Below, piece after piece: positions 1 to 7,503 of a DNA stretch of 14,386 nt. How positions within the stretch are numbered: the stretch's first letter is position 1; every line of letters begins with the position of its first letter. The stretch lies in assembly GCA_023433685.1 (NCBI GenBank), contig JAEYUD010000035.1:1-14386 (forward strand), read 5' to 3'. This DNA is from Bacteroidota bacterium. Its GTDB lineage: Bacteria; Bacteroidota; Ignavibacteria; Ignavibacteriales; Ignavibacteriaceae. The notes under the pieces were generated by a model. It made no database searches and was not told the origin of the DNA. It worked only from the letters and a program-made list of their open reading frames with translations. A program made the translations under genes and the position numbers.

Positions 1-8
1 GTTTAGTA

Positions 9-43
9 GTGTAGAGTGTGGAGTTTAGAGTGTGGAGCGTAGA
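9..43. repeat. Inverted-orientation heptamer arm of the first repeat locus
   Basis: Five consecutive 7-base units (gtgtaga, gtgtgga, gtttaga, gtgtgga, gcgtaga) lie in one unbroken register. They are reverse complements, exact or with one or two changes, of the ctctaca/ctccaca units that fill 53-241. After a 9-base junction (44-52) the sequence switches strand, so the junction could fold into an imperfect hairpin of about 15 pairs (gcgtagag against ctctacac and onward). No gene or transposon end is seen here. Confidence 0.85.
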
Positions 44-52
44 GTATTGTCT

Positions 53-241
53 CTCTACACTCTACACTAAGTTCTCTACACTCTACACTCTACACTAAGT
101 TCTCTACACTCTACACTCTACACTAAGTTCTCTACACTCCACACTCTACACTAAGTTCTTTACACTAAGTCCTCCACACTCTACACTCTACACTAAGTTC
201 TCTACACTAAGTCCTCCACACTCTACACTAACCACTCTACA
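53..241. repeat. 27-unit tandem heptamer array upstream of the amylase gene
   Basis: Twenty-seven 7-base units follow each other without a single insertion or deletion. The main unit is ctctaca, with variants ctccaca and ctttaca. It is interrupted periodically by ctaagtt or ctaagtc, which gives a higher-order pattern of two or three ctctaca units then one ctaagtt (21- and 28-base blocks). One unit near the end is ctaacca (228-234). The array stops about 40 bases before the ATG at 281. It resembles the short tandemly repeated repetitive (STRR) heptamers known from cyanobacterial genomes in form only. It has no spacers, so it is not a CRISPR array. Any effect on the downstream operon is unknown. 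Confidence 0.9.
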
Positions 242-280
242 CTAAAAAGAGCTTTTAACAAGTAAACAAACGAAGAAGAT

Positions 281-3106
281 ATGAAGAAAATACTGTTTGC
301 GTTGATGATCCTGTTCACGTTTGCGCGCGCGCAGGGAGAACTGGAGTGGACACCTTATTTCGCGACTCCGAACGACTCAATTGTTATTATTTATGACGCC
401 TCAAAAGGAAATGCCGGACTTGTCAGCTCATTCCCGATTTATGCCCACACCGGGGTTATTACCACGGAAAGCACGAGTCCATCCGACTGGCGTTACGTAA
501 AAACGAACTGGGGACAAAACACCCCTGAAACACAGTTGACGTTTATTGGCGGAACGAAGTGGAAGATCGCTTTCAAGGTCAGGCAGTATTATGGAGTGCC
601 GGAGAATGAAACGATACTGCAACTCGCGTTTGTATTCAGAAATGCCGCCGGTACAGTTACGGGTAAAACCGCAGATGGTGGCGACATTTTTCTTCCACTC
701 GCGCAACCGGGTCAGACCGCGGCGATACTTCAACCTGCCACTGAAGGACTGATAGCCCAGAATACGCAAGTTCCGATTCTCGCTATCGGTGCCCCCGGAA
801 CGCAGACCATGAAACTCTTCGTTAACGGCAACGAAGTTGCTTCAGTGAACAACGACTCAATTACATATCAACTTACAGCTTCAACAATCGGGAAAACCCG
901 CATTAAAGCCCTTGCCATTTCAGGAACTGGTGGAATGGGCTACGATTCAACCTATTATGTGGTCAGAGGAGCCACCCCTGTGCAGGCTCTTCCTGCCGGT
1001 GTGCAGGATGGTATTAACTACCCCTCTTCTTCATCTGCCACCCTTGTTCTTTATGCCCCTCAGAAACAGTTTGTTTACCTCATCGGAGACATGAATGGCT
1101 GGGAGATAGAACCGGCTCACGAACTCTATAAAACTCCCGACGGTAACCGCTACTGGATCAGCGTTTCAGACCTGTCACCCGGTCAGGAGTACCGTTTCCA
1201 GTACCTTGTTGATAACACGATCAGGATTGGTGATCCTTATTCTGAAAAAGTACTTGATCCGTGGAACGACAAATATATCGATTCTGTCCGCTATCCTGGT
1301 TTGATCCCTTACCCTGTAGGAAAGACCTCGAACGTTGTGTCAGTGATGCAGCCGGGGCAGACACCATACTCGTGGCAGGTTACAAATTTCCAGAAACCCG
1401 CCAAAGAAAAGCTTGTTGTTTATGAGCTCCTGATCAGGGATTTTACCTCGGCACAAACCTACAAGTCGATTGTTGACACGCTTGGTTACCTTCAGAGACT
1501 TGGTATCAACTGTATTGAACTGATGCCCATCATGGAGTTTGAAGGAAACAACAGCTGGGGCTACAACCCGATGTTCCACATGGCGGTTGATAAATATTAT
1601 GGACCCAAAAACGAGCTTAAGAAGCTCATAGATGAAGCCCATAAAAGGGGTATCGCCGTGGTTCTTGACATGGTTCTTAACCATGCCTTTGGACTTAATC
1701 CGATGGTAAGACTTTACTGGGATGCCGCCAATAACCGTCCCGCGGCAAACAGCCCCTGGTTCAACCCCGTGCCTCGTCACCCATATAATGTCGGGTACGA
1801 CTTCAATCACGAGAGCCAGGCAACAAAAGACTACGTTGACCGGGTAAACAAATTCTGGATACAGGAGTACAAGTTCGACGGATTCAGATTCGATCTTTCA
1901 AAAGGTTTTACCCAGACCAACAGCGGAAGCAATGTAGGGCAGTGGGGGCAGTATGACCAGTCGCGTATCAACCTTCTAACCAGAATGGCCAATGTTATTT
2001 GGACGGTTGATCCAAGTTCATACGTGATCCTTGAGCACTTCGCCGATAACGGTGAGGAGACAGTTCTCGCCAACGCGGGTATGATGCTTTGGGGCAATCA
2101 CAATTCGAATTACAACGAAGCCACCATGGGCTGGCACGACAATAACAAGTCGAATTTCAGCGGCATCTCCTGGAAGAACAGGGGATGGGGCTCGCCAAAA
2201 CTCGTCGGTTACATGGAGTCTCACGATGAAGAGAGACTGATGTACAAAAACCTGCAATACGGTAATGTAAGTGGAAATTACAGCATAAAAAGTCTTTCCA
2301 CCGCTATCGCGCGTGAAAAGCTTGCCGGGGCATTCTTTTTCACCGTGCCGGGTCCCAAAATGATCTGGCAGTTCGGTGAACTTGGCTACGATTTTTCAAT
2401 CTTCTATCCGTGCGGAACCGACGCATGCAAGACAGACATGAAACCATTGAAGTGGGAGTACGCGCAGGATCCGTGGCGCGTGAAGCTCTTCAAGACCTGG
2501 GCAGAACTTATAAATCTTAAAAAGAATTATGAAGCTTTCAGCAGCACCGACTTCTCGATCGATGCCGCGAACGCTCTGAAGACGATAAAGATAAATCACG
2601 CGACGATGAACGTAGTGATAGTAGGTAATTTCGGCGTTACACAGGGAAGTTACAATCCCGGATTCCAGAACACAGGGAAGTGGTACGACTTCTTCTCCGG
2701 TGACTCAATGACCGTCTCCGACGTTAACATGCAGGTGACACTACTTCCCGGTGAGTTCAAGATATACACCACACAAAAACTGCCGACCCCGGAAGCGGGG
2801 ATAGCGACCTCAGTGATTGAAAAAGATGAAGAAGCGCTTCCGACAGAGTTTAACCTTGATCAGAACTTCCCAAACCCTTTCAATCCGTCAACCAGGATCA
2901 GTTACACAGTGCCTTCGGCCGGAGTTGTCAATCTCGCGGTTTACAATTCAGTTGGTGAACTTGTAAAAGTTTTGGTTAACGGGCAGATGGGACAGGGGAG
3001 GTACACCGTCGATTTCGATGCTGCCGGTCTCGCGAGCGGGATCTACTTCTACCGTCTTGTTTCAGAGGGAACAGTATTAAGCAAGAAAATGATTTTATTG
3101 AAGTAA
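281..3106 (+). CDS. Secreted GH13 alpha-amylase-family enzyme with T9SS sorting domain
   Basis: This 941-residue protein probably hydrolyses or rearranges alpha-1,4-glucans outside the cell. Residues 1-18 form a signal peptide (MKKILFALMILFTFARAQ). An N-terminal beta domain (about 20-145) and a linker beta domain (about 146-230) precede a CBM48/E-set-like module (about 252-335, with FVYLIGDMNGW). The GH13 TIM barrel starts near 376. Its conserved regions are DMVLNH (463-468), GFRFD with nucleophile Asp538, YVILEHF with acid/base Glu585, and MESHDEE with the third acid Asp649. Region IV reads SHD rather than the textbook NHD. A C-terminal beta domain (about 765-830) leads to a T9SS sorting domain (857-941) with QNFPNPFNPST, ending KKMILLK. 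Cysteines 711 and 716 form a CX4C pair. It is the first gene of a probable five-gene operon. The exact specificity (amylase, pullulanase or branching type) cannot be settled from sequence alone. The ATG at 281 fits the signal peptide; the Shine-Dalgarno is weak. Confidence 0.9.
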   Translation: MKKILFALMILFTFARAQGELEWTPYFATPNDSIVIIYDASKGNAGLVSSFPIYAHTGVITTESTSPSDWRYVKTNWGQNTPETQLTFIGGTKWKIAFKVRQYYGVPENETILQLAFVFRNAAGTVTGKTADGGDIFLPLAQPGQTAAILQPATEGLIAQNTQVPILAIGAPGTQTMKLFVNGNEVASVNNDSITYQLTASTIGKTRIKALAISGTGGMGYDSTYYVVRGATPVQALPAGVQDGINYPSSSSATLVLYAPQKQFVYLIGDMNGWEIEPAHELYKTPDGNRYWISVSDLSPGQEYRFQYLVDNTIRIGDPYSEKVLDPWNDKYIDSVRYPGLIPYPVGKTSNVVSVMQPGQTPYSWQVTNFQKPAKEKLVVYELLIRDFTSAQTYKSIVDTLGYLQRLGINCIELMPIMEFEGNNSWGYNPMFHMAVDKYYGPKNELKKLIDEAHKRGIAVVLDMVLNHAFGLNPMVRLYWDAANNRPAANSPWFNPVPRHPYNVGYDFNHESQATKDYVDRVNKFWIQEYKFDGFRFDLSKGFTQTNSGSNVGQWGQYDQSRINLLTRMANVIWTVDPSSYVILEHFADNGEETVLANAGMMLWGNHNSNYNEATMGWHDNNKSNFSGISWKNRGWGSPKLVGYMESHDEERLMYKNLQYGNVSGNYSIKSLSTAIAREKLAGAFFFTVPGPKMIWQFGELGYDFSIFYPCGTDACKTDMKPLKWEYAQDPWRVKLFKTWAELINLKKNYEAFSSTDFSIDAANALKTIKINHATMNVVIVGNFGVTQGSYNPGFQNTGKWYDFFSGDSMTVSDVNMQVTLLPGEFKIYTTQKLPTPEAGIATSVIEKDEEALPTEFNLDQNFPNPFNPSTRISYTVPSAGVVNLAVYNSVGELVKVLVNGQMGQGRYTVDFDAAGLASGIYFYRLVSEGTVLSKKMILLK

Positions 3107-3122
3107 ATCTTAAAGAGAAAAT

Positions 3123-4115
3123 TTGCGATACAGAGGAACAGCACTTTTAGCGGTATTGGCGCTGATATTCACGGGGTGTGAAACATCACCCCCCGTGAAT
3201 GTTGAAGAAAACATCCATGGCGGGGTGGCTGTTAATGGCTCACCCCGGGGTGCTATGATAATAGTTGACGGTGCGAACACCGGCAAAGCGATTCCCGACA
3301 CGGTCACGGTTTTAGCGGGTATCCGCTCACTGCGTGTCGAGAAAGACGGCTACATTTCGGAAACCAGAAGCGTAACTGTTCCCGGTCACGCGATAACTGA
3401 AGAGGCTTTTAATCTTGCCCCGGTTACGGAGCGGAAACTTGTGGTTCTTGAAGACTTCGCTAATGTTTCCTGCGTGCCATGCGTTACCTCGAACCGGGTG
3501 ATCGAATCGCTAAAGACGGGCACATACAACGACTCACAACTCCTTGTGATCAAATACCATCTGAACTTCCCAAGTCCCAATGATCCGTTCTATCAGGCGA
3601 ACAAGTCTCAATTGAACGCCCGCGGGCAGCTTTACAACATCCTTTCAACACCCACATCGTACATTGACGGACAATTGAAGCCTGTTTCGAGCGACTCGAA
3701 CCAGATCAAACAATACGTTAATCAGCAGTTGGTAAAACCCGCCCTTTTCAGGATGAATGTCAGTGATTCGGTTTCGATGGGTGTGATCTACTCGAAAGTG
3801 AACATAAGCGTACTTTCAATGCCACAGGTTGATACAAATGATATCGTACTTCATGTGTACGCTCTTCAAAGTGAGACAACCTTTACAAATCCCCCGGGAG
3901 CAAACGGTGAAACCATATTCCACGATGTGGTCAGGGGCTTTTTTACCGGCACGGGTGGTATTATTCCCGTTATTAAACAATCAGGGCAGCAACTTGCTTT
4001 TGATTTCGCGATGGCAGTGGGCAGTGGCTGGGATCTCGCGAAGATAAAGGTTGTCGCGTTTTTACAGCACAAAACCACAAAAGAAATTTATCAGGCAGCA
4101 TTTTCAGTAAATTAA
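3123..4115 (+). CDS. Lipoprotein with PEGA domain and Omp28-like thioredoxin-fold domain
   Basis: This 330-residue protein starts at TTG, 16 bases after the amylase stop, with a weak AGAG at 3114-3117. Residues 1-19 form a lipoprotein signal ending in the lipobox FTGC, so Cys19 should be lipidated and the protein anchored in the envelope. Residues about 32-100 form a PEGA-type beta domain (GSPRGAMIIVDGANTG, then VEKDGYISE). Residues about 104-200 look like the thioredoxin-like part of Omp28-related proteins: VVLEDFANVSCVPC places Cys117 and Cys120 after the first strand, and STPTSYIDG supplies a cis-proline candidate, Pro177. The remaining 130 residues are beta-rich, as in Omp28 relatives. 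The pairing with a TlpA protein two genes downstream suggests a role in envelope thiol chemistry; this is inference. Upstream sequence offers no better start, and the signal peptide begins right at the TTG. Confidence 0.8.
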   Translation: MRYRGTALLAVLALIFTGCETSPPVNVEENIHGGVAVNGSPRGAMIIVDGANTGKAIPDTVTVLAGIRSLRVEKDGYISETRSVTVPGHAITEEAFNLAPVTERKLVVLEDFANVSCVPCVTSNRVIESLKTGTYNDSQLLVIKYHLNFPSPNDPFYQANKSQLNARGQLYNILSTPTSYIDGQLKPVSSDSNQIKQYVNQQLVKPALFRMNVSDSVSMGVIYSKVNISVLSMPQVDTNDIVLHVYALQSETTFTNPPGANGETIFHDVVRGFFTGTGGIIPVIKQSGQQLAFDFAMAVGSGWDLAKIKVVAFLQHKTTKEIYQAAFSVN

Positions 4116-4123
4116 TACAAGCT

Positions 4124-4852
4124 ATGAAAAAAACTCTACTTCTTTCCCTCATTCTCATCGCGGGAACCACCGTGCTGAGACCGCAAACATTTCAATTCGT
4201 TCCCAATCACACCACAGTTACTGACACACTTGGGAGTGAGCTTATCTTTGAGTTCGAACTTAAAAACATCTCGAACTCACCACAAACCGTTTACATCGTC
4301 AGGCCGGTGGATGTGTTGCCTCATCCTGACTGGAGCTCTTCGCTTTGTTTTGATCAGGGCTGTTTTGCCCCGTTTGTTGACAGTGTTGCCACCACATTTG
4401 ATTTTGGCAGTTCACCACTTCAGCCAGGAGAGTCACGCGAATTTTCGGTTCACATTTTCACCATGACCCAGGAAGGTTCCGCCACTGTGGTGGTTGAAGC
4501 GCACAACCTGGCAAACCCCTCTGAGTCGTACGCCCACACGCTTACCGGAAGGACATCCCCGGTATCAGTTGAAAATGAGACATTACCGGGTGAATTCTCA
4601 CTCGGACAGAATTTCCCGAACCCGTTTAATCCCTCCACCTTGGTTGAGTTCAACCTTCCGGGTTCTGGTGAAGTTTCACTCTCGCTGTACGATGTGACGG
4701 GTAAAAAGGTTATTGAAGCCGCGAACAGCTATTTTGAAGCAGGCAGGCACAGCATCCGGATCGATGCTTCTTCACTTCCCTCCGGTGTTTACATGTACAG
4801 ACTTGTTTCAGGTCAGTTTTCAGCCACAAAAAAGATGATCCTGCAAAAGTAA
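4124..4852 (+). CDS. Small secreted beta-sandwich protein with T9SS sorting domain
   Basis: This 242-residue protein begins 8 bases after the previous stop. Residues 1-21 form a signal peptide. Residues about 22-142 form a beta-strand-rich domain with alternating hydrophobic residues (GSELIFEFELKNIS, then GESREFSVHIFT), in the style of an Ig-like or CARDB-like fold; no family is firmly recognised. It holds only two cysteines, Cys75 and Cys80 (CFDQGC), well placed for a local disulfide. Residues 158-242 form a T9SS C-terminal sorting domain with GQNFPNPFNPST and a terminal KKMILQK. This domain directs export across the outer membrane and is normally removed. The stop codon overlaps the next start by one base (TAATG), so translation is probably coupled. 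No catalytic motif is visible; an adhesive or structural surface role is possible but unproven. Confidence 0.8.
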   Translation: MKKTLLLSLILIAGTTVLRPQTFQFVPNHTTVTDTLGSELIFEFELKNISNSPQTVYIVRPVDVLPHPDWSSSLCFDQGCFAPFVDSVATTFDFGSSPLQPGESREFSVHIFTMTQEGSATVVVEAHNLANPSESYAHTLTGRTSPVSVENETLPGEFSLGQNFPNPFNPSTLVEFNLPGSGEVSLSLYDVTGKKVIEAANSYFEAGRHSIRIDASSLPSGVYMYRLVSGQFSATKKMILQK

Positions 4853-5343
4853 TGAAGAGATATTTATCCGTTTTTCTGTTATTGTTAGCGCTTTCAGTTT
4901 TCGCGCAGGAGGGGAAGAAAGCCCCTGATTTCAGTCTTGAAAACATTGATGGTGATCCCGTCACACTCAGCGAGAACACCGGGTCGGGGCCCGTGGTTCT
5001 GAGCTTCTGGGCAACCTGGTGCAAGCCTTGCATCGAAGAATTGCCACACCTTGAGAAGATTTATGCCGGACTAAAGGATAAAGGGCTTAAGATTTTTGCA
5101 ATATCCGTTGACGGTGAAAAAACCGCTGCCAAGGTAGAACCTTTCGTTAAGACGAGGGGTATGCAGATACCTGTTCTGCTGGATCCGAACGGTGATGTCG
5201 CCAGGGCGTTTTATGCAAAAGATGTTCCTTTCACGGTGCTTCTTAACTCCGCGGGAGAGATAGTTTACACCCACTCAGGGTATAAATTGGGCGATGAACT
5301 GCAACTCATGGATAAAATAACCGCGTTGATGGACCTGAAATGA
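4852..5343 (+). CDS. TlpA-family periplasmic thioredoxin
   Basis: This 163-residue exported thiol-disulfide oxidoreductase belongs to the TlpA/ResA/AhpC-TSA-like group. Residues 1-19 form a signal peptide (MKRYLSVFLLLLALSVFAQ). The N-terminal signature GKKAPDFSLENIDGDPVTLS (21-40) is typical of the family. It is followed by the active site FWATWCKPC with Cys57 and Cys60, the strand FAISVDGE, and the cis-proline loop DVPFTVLL with Pro126. The length matches a single thioredoxin domain. Family members reduce or exchange disulfides of specific periplasmic partners. Here the neighbours offer candidates: the CxxC lipoprotein at 3123-4115 and the CX4C pairs of the two T9SS cargo proteins. The gene overlaps the upstream stop by one base and the downstream start by four, so it lies inside a coupled operon. 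Confidence 0.9.
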   Translation: MKRYLSVFLLLLALSVFAQEGKKAPDFSLENIDGDPVTLSENTGSGPVVLSFWATWCKPCIEELPHLEKIYAGLKDKGLKIFAISVDGEKTAAKVEPFVKTRGMQIPVLLDPNGDVARAFYAKDVPFTVLLNSAGEIVYTHSGYKLGDELQLMDKITALMDLK

Positions 5344-6869
5344 TGAGAAAAGCCCTCTTCTTTTTTCTCATCCCCACGCTACCGCTTTTCGCGCAGGATC
5401 TGCCGGCTCCAAAACTGCCGGCGGGACTCAGCATACTGAATCAGACAAAAGCCTCCTACGATTTTGAAAAGAAGATATCGATTTTTGAAGACTGGTTGAA
5501 CATCGATTACAGGTACGATAATTTTACAGCAGGTCTGCGTTACGAGACCTTCAAACCGAATGATCCTTCTCCCGCGATAAGCAGGGGAAAGGAGAACTAC
5601 TCTGATATAGCATTCAAATATTTCAGCGTTAACTTCGGCAACAGGAAGAGCAGTTTTGAGCTGACCGCCGGTAACTTTTACGCTCTCGTGGGGAGGGGAA
5701 TGGTGCTCAGGAGCTATGAAGACAGAAATCTGCGGCTCGACAACAACCTTCAGGGTGTTCTCGTTCGCGCGGGTTATTCTGACTTTAAGCTAACCGCGCT
5801 TGCCGGATCAGCCGCCAATTCAAACAATGACAGAAAAGATATCCTTTATCTCGCCGATCTTGAGTACCGCGGTTTAAAATGGTTGAAGGGGGGGGTGACG
5901 TTTGCTTCAAACAAGCCGGATATCCCCGGTGTCTCGAATACCGATATCGGTTCACTCAGGTTTCAGACCTCGATAGGTTCGCTCGATGGATACCTCGAGT
6001 ACGGTCTGAAAAAGAACTCTGACCTCCAAAGCGGGGCGTTCAACGGAACAGAAAACTTCGTCGGCAAGGGTTTTTATGGCTCTCTCTCTTACTACTACGA
6101 TATTTTCTCAATAGTTGGCGAGTATAAATATTACGACAATTTCGGCTTCAGGTCGTTTGACCAGACGGTGAGTTATAACCAGCCACCCGCCACAAGGCGC
6201 GATTACACTTACCTCCTTTTCAACAGGCATCCCTCAACCCTTGATCCTGACAACGAGCAGGGGTTCCAGATTGAAGCGAACGCGAATATTTCGGATTACT
6301 CATCTCTTTTGCTTCAATACTCTGAAACCAAAACACTCGGCAACACTTCCTTTATTCAGAGGCTATACAACCAGAATCTCGAACCGAGGGTGAAGTACAG
6401 GGAAGCATCGGCACAATACTCCGCTGCATTGTCAGACAAACTAAAAATGATAGTCGCGCTCGGTTACAATGAAGAGCTTGACGAAAATACGAAGAATTAC
6501 ACCGGCGTTCTCGATCTTAAATATTCGCTCGATAGCAGGAACACGATCCGTCTGATAATTGAACACCAGCAGACCAATAACAGAACAACGCTCGAGGACT
6601 ATTTCGCTGATGTTCTGACGGTTGAATACCTCAGATCACCCAAATATTCAGTTGCCTGGGTATCGGAAATGAAAACGCGGGAACCCTTTCCCGGTGAGAG
6701 GGTAAGACTTTTCTGGAATTACCTTATCGGCACAATGAAGATTGGTGAGCACACAGATCTCAGTCTGCTGGCAGGCTCACGCGAAGCGGGGATAATCTGC
6801 ATCGGTGGGGTTTGCAGGTATGAACCTGAGTTCAGAGGTGTGGAATTCAAGATGACAAACCGCTTCTGA
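5340..6869 (+). CDS. Outer-membrane beta-barrel protein, DUF6029-like
   Basis: This 509-residue protein has a signal peptide (about residues 1-18, ending in LPLFAQ). The rest is almost entirely amphipathic beta strands: repeated alternation of aromatic and polar residues, many Tyr/Phe, and loops rich in Asn and Asp. The chain ends KMTNRF with a terminal Phe, as expected for a protein inserted by the BAM machinery. The segment GNFYALVGRGMVLRSYEDRN, followed by LRLDNNLQGV, matches what I recall of the Bacteroidota DUF6029 family. Function is unknown in that family. The ATG overlaps the TlpA stop as ATGA; a second ATG at 5343 gives a protein one residue shorter. As last gene of the operon it could be the outer-membrane partner of the upstream lipoprotein and thioredoxin, but that is inference. 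No clear terminator follows. Confidence 0.75.
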   Translation: MMRKALFFFLIPTLPLFAQDLPAPKLPAGLSILNQTKASYDFEKKISIFEDWLNIDYRYDNFTAGLRYETFKPNDPSPAISRGKENYSDIAFKYFSVNFGNRKSSFELTAGNFYALVGRGMVLRSYEDRNLRLDNNLQGVLVRAGYSDFKLTALAGSAANSNNDRKDILYLADLEYRGLKWLKGGVTFASNKPDIPGVSNTDIGSLRFQTSIGSLDGYLEYGLKKNSDLQSGAFNGTENFVGKGFYGSLSYYYDIFSIVGEYKYYDNFGFRSFDQTVSYNQPPATRRDYTYLLFNRHPSTLDPDNEQGFQIEANANISDYSSLLLQYSETKTLGNTSFIQRLYNQNLEPRVKYREASAQYSAALSDKLKMIVALGYNEELDENTKNYTGVLDLKYSLDSRNTIRLIIEHQQTNNRTTLEDYFADVLTVEYLRSPKYSVAWVSEMKTREPFPGERVRLFWNYLIGTMKIGEHTDLSLLAGSREAGIICIGGVCRYEPEFRGVEFKMTNRF

Positions 6870-6898
6870 GATGGAAAAATCACGCGAAAACAGAAAAG

Positions 6899-6932
6899 TT
6901 TTGTATAACTTCCGGTTCTTTCTTTATATTGC
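6899..6932 (+). promoter_or_regulatory. Possible Bacteroidota-type promoter before the small membrane gene
   Basis: A TTTTG at 6899-6903 lies 21 bases before TATATT (6925-6930), roughly in the arrangement TTTG, 19-21 bases, TANNTTTG known for Bacteroidota primary sigma factors. The downstream box matches only in part. A short hairpin, ATTGC-TATCA-GCAAT (6928-6942), overlaps it. The rest of the 132-base gap 6870-7001 shows no gene. Confidence 0.3.
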
Positions 6933-6989
6933 TATCAGCAATTCAAAAGTGTTTTAAAGTCAGTTAAACAATCTCTCTATCACAGAGCC

Positions 6990-6994
6990 AAGGA
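6990..6994 (+). promoter_or_regulatory. Ribosome binding site supporting a TTG start
   Basis: AAGGA lies 7 bases before the TTG at 7002. No ATG or GTG near the 5' end of this frame offers a comparable site, so the TTG is taken as the start. Confidence 0.65.
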
Positions 6995-7001
6995 AAAAAG
7001 T

Positions 7002-7379
7002 TTGGTCAGGATATTTTTCGCTCTTCTTTCTGTTACTGCTGCCGGAGTGACATACTACCTGCTTCTTGACGGTTATGGCGGCCCATTTGCCGGATTTATG
7101 AACAATTACGCAATGGAAACTTCTGTTGTGATTGCTGCTTATTTCCTTAGTGTTGCCCATAGAAGGATCAGCGGAAACAAGATTGCAAAGGCCGCGATCA
7201 TCTTCATGCTGGCATCCGCTGTTGAGATCGCTCAATTCTTCGACGTGAATATCTTTGGTTCGGAAGCAGACCCTATCGATTTCTTCTTCTTCGCCATCGG
7301 TCTCGCCGTTTCCCTCTTCATTGACTATCAGATCATTCCCCGGTTGGACGGAACTTATGAGAGGGTGGACTTTAAATGA
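7002..7379 (+). CDS. Small four-helix membrane protein, DUF2809/VanZ-like
   Basis: This 125-residue protein has four hydrophobic segments: about residues 3-22, 38-53, 61-80 and 91-113. The third ends in SAVEIAQFFDVN and the fourth begins with DPIDFFFFAIG. The glutamate in the third helix followed by an aspartate before the fourth (E-x-x-Q-x-F, then D-x-x-D) is reminiscent of DUF2809 and, more distantly, VanZ-like proteins. The match is from memory and not firm. The function of DUF2809 is unknown. The gene starts at TTG with an AAGGA site 7 bases upstream, is preceded by its own possible promoter, and ends 76 bases before a strong terminator. It therefore looks like a single-gene unit between the operon and the convergent protease gene. 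Confidence 0.75.
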   Translation: MVRIFFALLSVTAAGVTYYLLLDGYGGPFAGFMNNYAMETSVVIAAYFLSVAHRRISGNKIAKAAIIFMLASAVEIAQFFDVNIFGSEADPIDFFFFAIGLAVSLFIDYQIIPRLDGTYERVDFK

Positions 7380-7381
7380 AG

Positions 7382-7409
7382 TGTGAACTGTGAACTGTGA
7401 ACTGTGAAG
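7382..7409. repeat. Four-unit heptamer repeat (tgtgaac)
   Basis: Three exact copies of tgtgaac and one of tgtgaag follow in register, starting directly after the stop of the small membrane gene. It is the first half of the second intergenic heptamer locus. The unit differs from the ctctaca unit at 53-241 but has the same 7-base period. Confidence 0.8.
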
Positions 7410-7425
7410 TATTTGGCAGAGGGAT

Positions 7426-7453
7426 TAACCACTAACCACTGACCTCTAACCAT
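7426..7453. repeat. Four-unit heptamer repeat (taaccac)
   Basis: The units are taaccac, taaccac, tgacctc and taaccat, in register, 16 bases after the tgtgaac array. The 10-mer actaaccact at 7431-7440 also occurs at 227-236 within the first array, which links the two loci by sequence as well as by period. Confidence 0.75.
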
Positions 7454-7454
7454 T

Positions 7455-7489
7455 AAAAAAAAAAGCTGCCTTTCGGCAGCCTTTTTTGT
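7455..7489. terminator. Bidirectional rho-independent terminator
   Basis: A run of ten A residues (7455-7464) is followed by GCTGCC, loop TTTC, GGCAGC (7465-7480), then C and six T residues. The stem is perfect and both flanks give a U-tract on the relevant strand. The structure can therefore stop transcription from the small membrane gene (+) and from the protease gene (minus), whose stop lies 17 bases to the right. Confidence 0.9.
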
Positions 7490-7503
7490 TTTAAAGTGGT
7501 TTG

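Noticed and set aside
53..241. Possible CRISPR array
   Set aside because: The units are 7 bases long and contiguous, with no unique spacers, and no cas genes are present.
1340..1810. 156-codon open frame on the minus strand
   Set aside because: It lies entirely inside the GH13 gene, has no signal or motif, and its composition follows from the opposite strand.
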